NCBI GenBank assembly: GCA_014584605.1
Contig: JACTMO010000080.1
Span: 62,001-126,000, forward strand
Direction: 5' to 3'
DNA length: 64,000 nucleotides
Origin: Bacteroidota bacterium
GTDB taxonomy: Bacteria; Bacteroidota; Bacteroidia; Flavobacteriales_F; PHOS-HE28
Shown one piece after another: positions 42,338 to 51,389 of the stretch. Position numbers and translations under genes: made by a program. Within the stretch, counting starts at the first letter, position 1, and each line of letters opens with the position of its first letter. The notes beneath the pieces are model-generated. The model was not told the DNA's origin, did no database searches, and was given only the letters and a program-made list of their open reading frames with translations.

Positions 42338-42517
42338 CGGTGCTGCAAAGGTGGGGACGTCGGCGCCAGGAAGGGCCATGAGCTTCCGAGCCCCGACCCT
42401 GGCATCCTGCGCCAAAGCCAGCAGGGACAAGGGCCGACAGGGTTTCCGGGCCGACCGGCCGGAGCGGAGGGTACCTTTCCGGCATCCTTCTGCGTAGGAA
42501 GGTCCCTAACGACACCC

Positions 42518-43348
42518 ATGAGGACCGTCATCACCCTGACCGCGGTGTGCTGCCTGCTCGCCGCACATGCCCAGCAACAGGTGCGCTTCACGCGTTGGGA
42601 CGCCATCCGTACGGACAACGACCTGGTCAAGGGCCGTGCGGCGAAAGCCGCCCTGCAGGCCACCGGACTGCCCGAGGAGCAGCAGGCCCTGGTGCTCTCG
42701 AACAGCGCCCCGGAGTTCCTGCCCGCCTCGTTGCGCAACGACAGTGCGCGACAGGCCAACGCGCCCTACCTGACCAACTACGTGGCCTTCCGCGTGTTCA
42801 GCTTCCATGAGGACACGGTGCCCTTCACGGTGGTGATGGTGCCTGCCAAGGACAACATCCACATGCCCGAGGACCTGCGTCCAACGGCGGACCTGTTCCT
42901 GGCCGTGGTGGACAGCGGGCTGGCCGAGGCGACCCAGGCACGGCCACGACCGGAGATCAGTCGGGGGCCGCGTTGGAAGAACCTCCCACAGGCCACCATC
43001 CTGGCCCCCGCCGAAGTGTATGCCACCTATGACCTGGGCTCCGATGCGGTGGCCCGACAGGCGCTCGCCGACGCGGGCATGAGCGTGCCGGAGATCGAGG
43101 CCGTGACCTTCCGCAGCCATGAGCGCAACTGGCCGGACGGCATCGACAGCTTCGAGGAACGCAGCAAGCTTATCAGCAGCTTCGGCAAGTACAAGGCGTA
43201 CGTGGGGGCCTCCTGGGACGACAAGGTGGTGCTGATCGTGCCGGTGGAGAAGAACAAGCGGATGCCCAAGCTGATGCGGCCCTACGTGGACATCTATCTG
43301 GTGTACGCCAAGAGTGCTGTCTCGATCAAGGCCCGCAAGCGCAAGTAA
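42518..43348 (+). CDS. Exported protein of unknown function
   Basis: A 276-residue protein with a signal peptide (MRTVITLTAVCCLLAAHA). It is rich in polar residues, with no recognised domain. Two halves contain a similar 'F..V.MVPAKDNIHMPEDLRP' and 'KVVLIVPVEKNKRMPKLMRP' block, each followed by a hydrophobic strand (TADLFLAVVDS and YVDIYLVYAKS), suggesting an internal duplication. TACCTTTC lies upstream. It immediately precedes ccmB but is separated by 31 bases holding a separate promoter-like box. Confidence 0.7.
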   Translation: MRTVITLTAVCCLLAAHAQQQVRFTRWDAIRTDNDLVKGRAAKAALQATGLPEEQQALVLSNSAPEFLPASLRNDSARQANAPYLTNYVAFRVFSFHEDTVPFTVVMVPAKDNIHMPEDLRPTADLFLAVVDSGLAEATQARPRPEISRGPRWKNLPQATILAPAEVYATYDLGSDAVARQALADAGMSVPEIEAVTFRSHERNWPDGIDSFEERSKLISSFGKYKAYVGASWDDKVVLIVPVEKNKRMPKLMRPYVDIYLVYAKSAVSIKARKRK

Positions 43349-43364
43349 CCACCGTGCCGCGGGG

Positions 43365-43372
43365 TAGCTTTG
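43365..43372 (+). promoter_or_regulatory. Putative -7 box TAGCTTTG for the ccm operon
   Basis: An exact TAnnTTTG match ends 7 nt before the ccmB start. It is a likely promoter for ccmBCDEF and perhaps the genes beyond. Confidence 0.6.
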
Positions 43373-43379
43373 GCCCCGC

Positions 43380-44048
43380 ATGCGCCCTGCGGAGATCCTC
43401 GCCCTGATCCGTCTGGAGCTGACCCTGGACCTGCGCCAGCGTGCCGCATGGGCCGGTCTGCTGCTGTACTCGGTGGGCGCCTGCTACATCGGTTTCCTGG
43501 CCCTGCGCAGCGGTGCGGCCACACCCGTATGGAACGCCCTGCTGTGGATCATCCTCCTCTTTGCCGCCTTCAACACCCTGACGCGGGCCTTCCAGCGCGA
43601 GGATGCCGGGCGCCAGCTCTACCTGCACACCCTGGCCGACCCGCGCAGCGTGGTGCTCGCCCGCACGCTGTACAGCATGGGCCTGATGCTGGTGCTGGCC
43701 CTGGTCACCGTGGCCGTGTACGTGCTGCTGCTGGGCGGGCATGCCCTGCGTGAGGCCGATGTGGCCCTCTTCCTGCTCACCGTGGCGCTGGGCGGCACCG
43801 GGTTCGCCGCCGTGCTCACCCTGATCTCGGCCATCGCCGCCCGGGTCGGCAACGGGGTGGGCCTCACCGCGGTGCTCGGCCTGCCGCTGGTGCTGCCCCT
43901 GTTGCTGAGCGCCCTGCGCGCCAGCAAACTGGCCCTCGACGGCATCGGCCTCAACGCAACGGGCACCTACCTGCTGTGGCTGGTGCTGATCGATGCGCTC
44001 ACCGTGGCCCTGGCCTACTTGCTGTTCCCCTACCTTTGGCGCGACTGA
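43380..44048 (+). CDS. ccmB: Heme exporter membrane subunit CcmB
   Basis: A 222-residue six-helix membrane subunit of the CcmAB transporter used in System I cytochrome c maturation. EILALIRLELTLDLRQRAAW, LLWIILLFAAFNTLTRAFQRED and LALGGTGFAAVLTLISAIAA-type blocks match the family. ccmA is not in view. It is joined to ccmC by a TGATG overlap. Confidence 0.92.
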   Translation: MRPAEILALIRLELTLDLRQRAAWAGLLLYSVGACYIGFLALRSGAATPVWNALLWIILLFAAFNTLTRAFQREDAGRQLYLHTLADPRSVVLARTLYSMGLMLVLALVTVAVYVLLLGGHALREADVALFLLTVALGGTGFAAVLTLISAIAARVGNGVGLTAVLGLPLVLPLLLSALRASKLALDGIGLNATGTYLLWLVLIDALTVALAYLLFPYLWRD

Positions 44049-45064
44049 TGAGGCATTGGTGGAAGGCCCTGGCCATCGCGCTGTTGTTGGGCGTGGTGTG
44101 CGTCGGCTTGGGGGTCGGACTGGCCCCAGCCCTGGTGCATGTGGACCGCGACCGGATCGCCCCCGGTGCAGTGGACCTGCGGATCACCACCTACCGCACC
44201 GACCTGCACCCCGGGCAGCCGCCGCAGGTCTGGCTCAGCAACGACAACCAGCGGGTGTGTGCCCGTGCGGTGACGGTGGACGATGCCACGCACCTGCGGG
44301 CCACCGTGGAAGTGCCCGCCGGGCTGCGCGCCGAGCTGACGCATCTGGTGGTGCTGCCGCCGGGCGGTGACACCCTGGCGCTGCTCGACGCCTTCTGGAC
44401 CGAGGCGCGGGGGGCGGGCATCGCGAACAGCCCCTGTCCGGACCGCCATGCCCCGGCCCGGGCGAGCGCCTTCAGCTTCCCCAACCGCAGCCTGCTCACC
44501 GAGAGCATCCGCAACCTGTTCTTCCATGTGCCCATGTGGTTCACCATGATGCTGCTGATGACCATCGGCGTGGTGATGAGCATGCGCCACCTGCGCTCCG
44601 GATCGGCGGACGATGACGGGGCGGCCCTGGCCGCCGTGCGCATGGGCCTGCTCTTCGCCGTGCTGGGCCTGGTGACCGGGAGCATCTGGGCCCGGGTGAC
44701 CTGGGGCGACTGGTGGACCAGCGACACCAAGCTCAATGGCGCGGCGGTGACCGCCCTGGTGTATGCCGCCTACCTGGTGCTGCGCGGCTCGGTGAGCGAC
44801 CCCCGCAAGGCCGCGCGCCTGGCCGCCGTGTACAACATCTTCGCCTATGCCCTGATGATGGTGTTCCTGATGGTGCTGCCGCGCCTGAGCGATTCGCTGC
44901 ATCCGGGCAACGGCGGCAACCCCGCCTTCAACCAGTACGACCTGGACGACCGGCTGCGCCTGGTGTTCTACCCCGCCGTGCTGGGATGGATGCTGCTGGG
45001 CACCTGGGCCTGGACCCTGGCCCGCCGGCTGGAACGCCTGCAACGCCTGCATGAACATGGCTGA
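44048..45064 (+). CDS. ccmC: Cytochrome c biogenesis protein CcmC/CcsA-like
   Basis: A 338-residue heme-handling membrane protein. Six or so helices follow a long first extracytoplasmic loop (about 30-145) that is absent from classic CcmC. The heme-binding tryptophan motif is WGDWWTSDTKL, near residue 220. HVPMWFTMMLLMTIGV and an NIFAYALMMVFLMVLPRL stretch carry the flanking helices and histidine. It hands heme to CcmE. Its start overlaps the ccmB stop. Confidence 0.88.
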   Translation: MRHWWKALAIALLLGVVCVGLGVGLAPALVHVDRDRIAPGAVDLRITTYRTDLHPGQPPQVWLSNDNQRVCARAVTVDDATHLRATVEVPAGLRAELTHLVVLPPGGDTLALLDAFWTEARGAGIANSPCPDRHAPARASAFSFPNRSLLTESIRNLFFHVPMWFTMMLLMTIGVVMSMRHLRSGSADDDGAALAAVRMGLLFAVLGLVTGSIWARVTWGDWWTSDTKLNGAAVTALVYAAYLVLRGSVSDPRKAARLAAVYNIFAYALMMVFLMVLPRLSDSLHPGNGGNPAFNQYDLDDRLRLVFYPAVLGWMLLGTWAWTLARRLERLQRLHEHG

Positions 45065-45293
45065 ACGACGGCTCCCCCTGCTTTTTGTCGCCGCGCTGGC
45101 CCCCCTGGGTACCTTTGCGGCCGTGGAAGCACCCTCCTGGCTGGCCGACACCCTCTACGGTTCGGGGCGCATGTACGCCGTGATCGCCGTGGTGGCCGTG
45201 GTGTTGCTGGGCCTGGCGGCCTGGATGGCCGCCTTCGACCGCCGCCTATCCCGCCTGGAGCGTCACCACCGCGACACCGAACGGAACGCATGA
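45051..45293 (+). CDS. ccmD: CcmD-family protein
   Basis: An 80-residue protein with a short N-terminal hydrophobic part and a single clear helix (MYAVIAVVAVVLLGLAAWM) followed by a positively charged tail DRRLSRLERHHRDTERN, the typical CcmD topology. It overlaps both ccmC and ccmE. Start could be 45051 or 45057. Confidence 0.8.
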   Translation: MNMAERRLPLLFVAALAPLGTFAAVEAPSWLADTLYGSGRMYAVIAVVAVVLLGLAAWMAAFDRRLSRLERHHRDTERNA

Positions 45294-45679
45294 AGCGCAG
45301 CCACCTCATCGCCATCGCCATCATCGCCGTGGCCATCGCAGCCCTGATCGGCTCGTTGAGCGACAGCAGCACCTACGCCGACCTGGACGAAGCCCTGGCC
45401 AACCCGGGCCGCGAGTACCATGTGGTGGGCGTACTGGACCGCAGCCAGGACATCGTGTACGAACCCAGCGTGAACGCCAGCCTCACGGAGTTCACCATGC
45501 AGGACCTGCAGGGCCGCCGCTGCCGGGTGAAGCTGGCCAAGGCCAAGCCCCAGGACTTCGAGCGCAGCGAACGGCTCGTGCTGATCGGCGAGGCCACCGA
45601 GGGCGGGGAGTTCCACGCCACCGACATGCTGATGAAGTGCCCCAGCAAGTACAACGAACAGAACCAGGTGGGCGTGTGA
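45290..45679 (+). CDS. ccmE: Cytochrome c maturation heme chaperone CcmE, cysteine (CxxxY) type
   Basis: A 129-residue protein with one N-terminal anchor (LIAIAIIAVAIAALIG) and an OB-fold periplasmic domain (REYHVVGVLD, FTMQDLQGRRCRVKL). In Proteobacteria heme attaches to a His in a H-x3-Y motif. Here the position reads KCPSKYNE, a C-x3-Y motif, as known for the variant CcmE of some archaea and sulfate reducers. Heme is thus expected to bind through cysteine (inference). It overlaps ccmD by four bases. Confidence 0.88.
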   Translation: MKRSHLIAIAIIAVAIAALIGSLSDSSTYADLDEALANPGREYHVVGVLDRSQDIVYEPSVNASLTEFTMQDLQGRRCRVKLAKAKPQDFERSERLVLIGEATEGGEFHATDMLMKCPSKYNEQNQVGV

Positions 45680-45704
45680 CCCATCGGGGGCAGGAGGCAG
45701 CTCG

Positions 45705-48494
45705 ATGACCTACAGCGGCGAACACACCTGGGCGGGACAGCTCGGCCACCTGCTCACGGTGCTCTCCTTCACCGGCGCCCTGCTGGCCGCGGCGGGCTTC
45801 GGCCTGGCCACCGGTCGCCACGACGAACGCTGGCGCGGCGTGGGGCGCACAGGCTTCCTGCTTCATGCCGCCTCCGTGCTGGGCATCGTGACGGTGCTCT
45901 TCACCATGCTGTTCAACCACTGGTTCGAGTACGACTACGTGTGGAAGCACAGCAACCTGCAGATGCCGTTGCGCTACATCCTGAGCTGTTTCTGGGAGGG
46001 CCAGGAGGGCAGCTTCCTGCTGTGGACCTTCTGGCATGTCTGCATCGGCCTGGTCCTGATCCGGCGCGCCGGGACCTGGGAGGCCCCGGTGATGACCGTG
46101 GTGTCCCTCGTGCAGTTGTTCCTGGCGAGCATGCTGCTGGGGGTGCATGTCGGTGACGTGCGCATCGGGAGCAGCCCCTTCCTGCTGGTGCGTGAGCTGC
46201 CCGAGAACATCGGTCTGCCGTGGACACGCCTGGAGGATTACCTCAGCCGCATTCCGCAGTTCGCCGACGGCCGCGGCCTGAACCCCCTGCTGCAGAACTA
46301 CTGGATGGTGCTGCATCCGCCCACCCTCTTCCTGGGCTTCGCTGCCACGCTGGTACCCTTCGCCTACGCCGTCGCCGGGTTGTGGCGGCGCGAGCCCCAG
46401 GCTTGGATCGCCCCGGCCCTGCCCTGGACCTTCTTCGGGGTGATGGTGCTGGGCACCGGCATCCTGATGGGCGGGGCCTGGGCTTATGAGGCGCTCAGCT
46501 TCGGTGGCTTCTGGGCCTGGGACCCCGTGGAGAACGCCTCGCTCGTGCCCTGGCTCACCCTGGTGGCCGCCGGCCACCTGATGCTGGTGAACCGCAACCG
46601 CCCCACCTCCCTGTTCACCACGCTGCTGCTCACGCTGGTCACCTTCCACCTGGTGCTTTACAGCACCTTCCTCACCCGCAGCGGTGTGCTGGGCGACACC
46701 AGCGTGCACAGCTTCACGGGCGACGGCATGATGCCGGGGCTGACCCTGTTCATGCTGTTCTTCGTCTGGCTGGCGGTGGTGATGCTGCACAAGGACCGTG
46801 GCCAACGGCGGTTCTACACGCTGATCGCCGTCGCCCTGCTGACCATCGGCGTTGCGCTGGGCCAGCCCGTACCGGCGATCCTGCTCTTCCTGGCGGTGAG
46901 CGCCGTGTGGACCTACACCGCCCAGCGGCTGGCCTTCCCGCAACCGGAAAAGGAGGAGGCGGTGTGGAGCCGGGAGTTCTGGATTTTCATCGGCGCCCTG
47001 GTGCTTTTGCTGAGCGCGGCCCAGATCACTTTCAGCACCTCGGTGCCCGTGCTCAACCTGCTGCTGGAGCCCTTCCAGGCACCCTTGTCCTCCCTTGCCG
47101 ATACGCTGGACAGCGACCTGCTTCGCCGCGCGGCCCGCGCCCGGATGGCCCCGCCCACCGAGGCCATCGCGCACTTCAACAAGTGGCAGCTCCCCTTCGC
47201 GTTCATCGTCAGCCTCCTCAGTGCCTTCGCGCAATACCTCCGCTACCGGTCCACGGACATGCGGCGGTTCCGTCGCGCCATCGCCCTCTCCTTCGTGGTG
47301 TCCCTGGTGCTCACTGCGGTGGGCACGGTGCTGTTGAAGTACCGCGCCGCCGAGCTCAACCTGATCCTGGTGCTCTTCGCGACCACCTTCTCGGCGGCGG
47401 CGAACCTGGACCTGATCCGCACCGCCTTCAAGGGGCGCCTTACCAACGCCGGTCCGTCGGTGGCCCACGTGGGCTTCGCCCTCGTGCTGCTGGGCGCCCT
47501 GGTGAGCACCAGCCGCCAGCACGAGGTGAGCCGGAACACCCAGGGCATGGACCTGCGCTTCCTGAACCAGGAGTTCAGCAACAGCACCGACATCCTGCTG
47601 TATCGAGGCGACACCGTTCGCATGGGGGAGTTCTATGTGCACTATGCCGCCAAGCGCCCCGAGGGGGTGAACTTGCGCTATGTCACCGAGTACTTCCGTC
47701 CGGTGCCCGCCACCTACGCCGTGGGCGACACGGTGAAGGTGGGCGACATGCTCTTCCGTTGTCGCGCTCCGCACGAGGCCTCCACCGCGTTCCTGGAGGA
47801 CCAGCCGGCGCGCTGGACCCCGATCGAGGAGTTCCCCCGGCGTGCGCTGTGGCGTGCGAAGCCATGGTCGGCCGCCCGGCCCGGCGAGCATCTGTTCACC
47901 CTGGAGCCCTTCGTGCAGCTGAACCCACGCTTCGGCAACGTGGCCGAGCCCAGCACCAAGCACTGGCCGCACCGCGACCTCTACACCCACGTGCGCTACG
48001 CCGACCTGGCCGCCGACGAGGCCGAGGACAGCGCCGGGGTCCACTACATGCCGCCCCGCCTGTACGAAAAGGAGATCGGCGACACCATCGTCACCCCCAC
48101 CTGCCTGATCCTGATCGACAGCCTGCGCACCGTGCGCGACAGCGTCACCCTGCGCATGCTGGGTCCCGAGTTCCTGGTGTACGCCCTGCGCATGCGGGTG
48201 CGCGACCTCTACGATCAGGAACGCTGGTTCGAGGCCAGCCCTGTGATCATCTACCGCGACGGCGCACCGGTGGCCGGCAAGGGGTTCGAGGTGGACCCGC
48301 TGCGCGTGAAGTTCGAGCTGGCCACGGTGAACGGTGAACGGGTGGGCCTCAACGTGTTCGAGCGCGAGTTCGTGGTGATGCAGGCCATCGTGTTCCCGGG
48401 CATCAACATCCTGTGGACCGGCTGCATCCTGATGGTGGTGGGCACCTTCATGGCCGTGCGGCGGCGTCTGAGGAACCGGACGGGCACCTCCTGA
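45705..48494 (+). CDS. ccmF: Cytochrome c heme lyase subunit CcmF-like (CcmF/CcsA family)
   Basis: A 929-residue integral membrane protein, longer than the usual about 650. The tryptophan-rich WWD domain shows GGFWAWDPVENASLVPW, near residue 270, with ligand histidines in HSNLQMPLRY and LHPPTLFLGFAA. A C-terminal extracytoplasmic domain of about 330 residues follows the last major helix cluster, ending with a helix VMQAIVFPGINILWTGCILM. It probably performs heme transfer to apocytochromes. It follows ccmE after 25 bases and ends 2 bases before the next gene. Confidence 0.9.
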   Translation: MTYSGEHTWAGQLGHLLTVLSFTGALLAAAGFGLATGRHDERWRGVGRTGFLLHAASVLGIVTVLFTMLFNHWFEYDYVWKHSNLQMPLRYILSCFWEGQEGSFLLWTFWHVCIGLVLIRRAGTWEAPVMTVVSLVQLFLASMLLGVHVGDVRIGSSPFLLVRELPENIGLPWTRLEDYLSRIPQFADGRGLNPLLQNYWMVLHPPTLFLGFAATLVPFAYAVAGLWRREPQAWIAPALPWTFFGVMVLGTGILMGGAWAYEALSFGGFWAWDPVENASLVPWLTLVAAGHLMLVNRNRPTSLFTTLLLTLVTFHLVLYSTFLTRSGVLGDTSVHSFTGDGMMPGLTLFMLFFVWLAVVMLHKDRGQRRFYTLIAVALLTIGVALGQPVPAILLFLAVSAVWTYTAQRLAFPQPEKEEAVWSREFWIFIGALVLLLSAAQITFSTSVPVLNLLLEPFQAPLSSLADTLDSDLLRRAARARMAPPTEAIAHFNKWQLPFAFIVSLLSAFAQYLRYRSTDMRRFRRAIALSFVVSLVLTAVGTVLLKYRAAELNLILVLFATTFSAAANLDLIRTAFKGRLTNAGPSVAHVGFALVLLGALVSTSRQHEVSRNTQGMDLRFLNQEFSNSTDILLYRGDTVRMGEFYVHYAAKRPEGVNLRYVTEYFRPVPATYAVGDTVKVGDMLFRCRAPHEASTAFLEDQPARWTPIEEFPRRALWRAKPWSAARPGEHLFTLEPFVQLNPRFGNVAEPSTKHWPHRDLYTHVRYADLAADEAEDSAGVHYMPPRLYEKEIGDTIVTPTCLILIDSLRTVRDSVTLRMLGPEFLVYALRMRVRDLYDQERWFEASPVIIYRDGAPVAGKGFEVDPLRVKFELATVNGERVGLNVFEREFVVMQAIVFPGINILWTGCILMVVGTFMAVRRRLRNRTGTS

Positions 48495-48496
48495 CC

Positions 48497-49270
48497 ATGT
48501 CCTTGCAAGCGGGCATCCTCCTGGTGGGAACGGGCCGTGCGGCCTACCATCTGGGCCATGCCATCGCACGGAGCGGCCAGACGTTGGTGGGTGTGGCGGG
48601 GCGGAACACCGCCCTGACCGAAGCCCTTGCACAGGCCCTGGGCACCGCCGCGTTCGCCCTGGACGCCCCGCTGCCGGATGCCGCCCTGAACCTGCTCGCC
48701 GTGAGCGACGATGCGATCACAGCCGTTGGTGCGCGCCTGGGCGCGCGCAGCGGTGTGGTGGTCCATCTCTCCGGAGCCTCCGAACTGGACCGCCTGCTGC
48801 CCCATGCCCACCGCGGTGTGCTCTGGCCCGTGATGAGCCTGAGCCCTGGCGCTCCCCTGGACCTGCGCGAAGTGCCCATGGTGGTGGATGCCAACGGCCC
48901 CCAGGCCCGCGAGGCCCTGTTACGGCTGGCCAAGGGCCTGAGCGGCCACGTGGAGGAACTGGGCGGGGAACAGCGCCGGCTGGTGCACCTGGCCGCAGTG
49001 GTCGCTGCCAACTTTCCCGTCGCCCTGTTCGCCGAGGCCCGTGCGTTGCTGCTGAAGAACGACATCGGTCCCGACCTGCTGACCCCGTTGTGGACGAGCA
49101 CCGCCGCCAAGGCCGCGGCTGTGGGCCCGGAGGCGGCCCTCACCGGCCCCGCACGCCGCGGCGACCGCAGCACCGTGGACCGCCACCTGGCCCTGCTCGC
49201 CACCGACCCCGACCTGCAACGCATCTACCGCGCGATCTCCGAGCGGATCGCCCGAAGGCACACCGCATAG
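48497..49270 (+). CDS. DUF2520 Rossmann-fold protein
   Basis: A 257-residue protein with an NAD(P)-binding Rossmann start (LQAGILLVGTGRAAYHLG), then a DUF2520 region with VVHLSGASELDRLLPHAHRGVLWPVMSL and a helical C-terminal domain with LVHLAAVVAANFPVALFAEA and AALTGPARRGDRSTVDRHL. These segments are diagnostic of this ketopantoate-reductase-like family, whose substrate is not established. It is part of the run 48497-52132. Confidence 0.85.
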   Translation: MSLQAGILLVGTGRAAYHLGHAIARSGQTLVGVAGRNTALTEALAQALGTAAFALDAPLPDAALNLLAVSDDAITAVGARLGARSGVVVHLSGASELDRLLPHAHRGVLWPVMSLSPGAPLDLREVPMVVDANGPQAREALLRLAKGLSGHVEELGGEQRRLVHLAAVVAANFPVALFAEARALLLKNDIGPDLLTPLWTSTAAKAAAVGPEAALTGPARRGDRSTVDRHLALLATDPDLQRIYRAISERIARRHTA

Positions 49271-49274
49271 GCCG

Positions 49275-49805
49275 ATGCCCACCGAACCCACCTACAAGGA
49301 ACGCCTCGCCGGGCTGGACACGTTCATGTTCGACGTGGATGGCGTGTTCACCGACAACCGGGTGTTGCTGATGCCCGACATGGACCCGGTGCGCACCTTC
49401 CACTCCCGCGACGCCTATGCCGTGCAGCTCGCCGTGCGCGAGGGCCTGCGCATCGTGATCGTCACCGGCGGCCACAGCGACGGCGTGGTGCAGAGCTTCC
49501 ACCGCCTGGGGGTCACCGAGGTGCACACCCGTACCCGCGACAAGTTCGTGCTCGTGCAGGGCCTGATCGCCGATGGGCGCCTCGATCCCGCGCGCGCGGC
49601 TTACATGGGCGATGACATCCCCGACCTTCGCGTGATGCGACACGTGGCGCTGGCCTGCTGCCCCAACGATGCGGCCGAGGAGGTGAAGGCCATCAGCCAT
49701 TTCGTGAGCCGGGCCCCCGGCGGCGCCGGATGCGTGCGCGACCTGCTGGAACAGGCGCTGAAGGTGAAGGGGCTCTGGTTGACGGACGCGGCGTACACCT
49801 GGTGA
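49275..49805 (+). CDS. KdsC-like HAD phosphatase
   Basis: A 176-residue HAD superfamily hydrolase without a cap domain. DTFMFDVDGVFTDN holds the nucleophile Asp-x-Asp, IVIVTGGHSDGVVQSF the Ser/Thr motif II, DKFVLVQGLIADG motif III Lys and YMGDDIPDLRVMRHVALA motif IV. These match KDO-8-phosphate phosphatase, in LPS inner-core synthesis. Lipid A/KDO genes are not adjacent, so related sugar acids are possible substrates. Confidence 0.87.
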   Translation: MPTEPTYKERLAGLDTFMFDVDGVFTDNRVLLMPDMDPVRTFHSRDAYAVQLAVREGLRIVIVTGGHSDGVVQSFHRLGVTEVHTRTRDKFVLVQGLIADGRLDPARAAYMGDDIPDLRVMRHVALACCPNDAAEEVKAISHFVSRAPGGAGCVRDLLEQALKVKGLWLTDAAYTW

Positions 49806-49809
49806 TCCG

Positions 49810-50775
49810 ATGCGCGACCTGATCCGCCTCACCCGGCCCGTGAACCTGCTGATCATCGCGGGCACGATGGTGGTGCTGCGCCACGGCGTGGTGGGCGGTC
49901 TGCTCGGCGCCAGTGGCCTTGCCCTGGGCCTCGGCGAGGCGTGGTTCGTGGTGCTCGTGCTCAGCACGGTGCTCATCGCGGCCGGTGGCAATGTGATCAA
50001 CGACTACTTCGACACCCGGATCGACCGGATCAACAAACCCGATGCGCTGATCGTGGGGCGCACCGTGCCGCGGCGTACGGCCATGATGGCCCACCTGGTG
50101 TTGAGCGGGGCGGGCCTGCTGCTGGGCTGGGCGGTGGTGTTGCACACCGGCCTGTGGCGCCTGGCGGTGATCGCCCCCTTCGCCATCGGCGCGCTCTGGT
50201 CGTACAGCACCACCTTCAAACGGCGCTTGATCCTGGGCAACGGCCTGGTGGCCACGCTGACCGCGTTGGTGCCGCTCACGGTGGGCCTGTACGAGATCCC
50301 CCTCGCCCAGCGCCTCCACAGCGTGGAACTGATGGATGCCTTCCAGGAGGAGGAGGCCGTAGGGCTCTATTTCCGGGTGATCTGGTACTGGGTCTTCGCC
50401 TTCACCGCCTTCGCATTCCTGGCGACGCTGGTGCGCGAGCTTCAGAAGGACATGGCGGATGTGCCCGGCGACCGCGCCCAGGGCTGCCGTACCATCCCCA
50501 TCGTGTGGGGCATGGGGGCCGCACGCGTCCTGGTGGTGCTGCACACGCTGCTGCTGGTGGCCACCCTGTTGCTGCTGCGCCGCGCCTTCCTCGACGACCG
50601 GATCTCCTACTGGTACATCGCGGCCCTGATCCTCACCCTGCTCATCGCCGCCGGGCTCACCTGGAGCGCCCGCGACCGCGCCGGACATGTGCGCGCGGGC
50701 CTGGTGATGAAGGCCGCCATGGTGCTTGCCGTGGGCTACGGCCTGCTGGTGCCCCTGCTGCTGGACCTGCCATGA
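49810..50775 (+). CDS. UbiA-family prenyltransferase (geranylgeranylglycerol-phosphate type)
   Basis: A 321-residue membrane enzyme with about nine helices. The two magnesium/prenyl-diphosphate motifs are visible: NVINDYFDTRIDRINKPD near residue 60 and RELQKDMADVPGDRAQG near residue 215. The sequence resembles the archaeal-type digeranylgeranylglyceryl-phosphate synthases also present in Bacteroidota; its acceptor (glycerol phosphate or quinone precursor) is unsure. It overlaps maf by an ATGA. Confidence 0.88.
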   Translation: MRDLIRLTRPVNLLIIAGTMVVLRHGVVGGLLGASGLALGLGEAWFVVLVLSTVLIAAGGNVINDYFDTRIDRINKPDALIVGRTVPRRTAMMAHLVLSGAGLLLGWAVVLHTGLWRLAVIAPFAIGALWSYSTTFKRRLILGNGLVATLTALVPLTVGLYEIPLAQRLHSVELMDAFQEEEAVGLYFRVIWYWVFAFTAFAFLATLVRELQKDMADVPGDRAQGCRTIPIVWGMGAARVLVVLHTLLLVATLLLLRRAFLDDRISYWYIAALILTLLIAAGLTWSARDRAGHVRAGLVMKAAMVLAVGYGLLVPLLLDLP

Positions 50776-51389
50776 CCGCGCCTCCGATGCACCGCTGGCG
50801 GATCGTCCTGGCCTCCGCCTCACCCCGCCGCCGCCAGCTGCTGGAGGGACTGGACCTGCCCTTGCGCACCGTGCCGCTGGATGTGGACGAATCGTCGCCT
50901 CCAGGGCTCGCGCCCGAGGCCGTGGCCGAACATCTGGCCGTGCGCAAGGCCATGGCCTACCGGCCGGCGCTTGACCCGGATGAAGTGCTGGTGGCGGCGG
51001 ACACCACCGTGCTCCTCGACGACCCGTCCGGCACCGGACCGGGCCTGCTGCTGAACAAGCCCATGGACGAGCGCGATGCCCGTCGCATGCTCGGTCTTCT
51101 CAGCGGCCGCACCCACCGTGTGGTCACGGGCGTTTGCCTGCGCAGCACCTTGCACACCGTGCAGTTCAGCGATGAAGCGCAGGTGACCTTCCGCACCCTG
51201 GATGAGGCGGAGATCGCCTATTACGTGGCGCGGCATCGTCCGTTGGACAAGGCGGGAGCCTATGGGGTTCAGGACTGGATCGGCTACACGGCGGTGACCC
51301 GTATCGTGGGGAGCTTCTACACCGTGATGGGCCTGCCGATGCACCGTCTCTACCAGGCGCTGCGCGACCTTCCGCCGCCGCGGCCATGA
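50772..51389 (+). CDS. maf: Maf-like nucleotide pyrophosphatase
   Basis: A 205-residue Maf/Ham1-fold enzyme hydrolysing noncanonical or modified nucleotide triphosphates. IVLASASPRRRQLLEGLDL is the family signature (S-x-S-P-R-R). VLVAADTTVLLDD, LLSGRTHRVVTGVCL, and DKAGAYGVQDWIGY supply active-site residues. Length is usual. Its stop overlaps the next start. Confidence 0.92.
   Translation: MTAPPMHRWRIVLASASPRRRQLLEGLDLPLRTVPLDVDESSPPGLAPEAVAEHLAVRKAMAYRPALDPDEVLVAADTTVLLDDPSGTGPGLLLNKPMDERDARRMLGLLSGRTHRVVTGVCLRSTLHTVQFSDEAQVTFRTLDEAEIAYYVARHRPLDKAGAYGVQDWIGYTAVTRIVGSFYTVMGLPMHRLYQALRDLPPPRP

Noticed and set aside
45492-48632. 1046-codon open frame antisense to ccmE/ccmF
   Set aside because: It is a low-complexity His/Gln/Gly-rich translation without any domain, arising from the strong third-position GC bias of the genuine membrane protein on the other strand. 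Similar long antisense frames at 492-2387, 4530-6968, 12986-15328 and 16536-19079 were rejected for the same reason.
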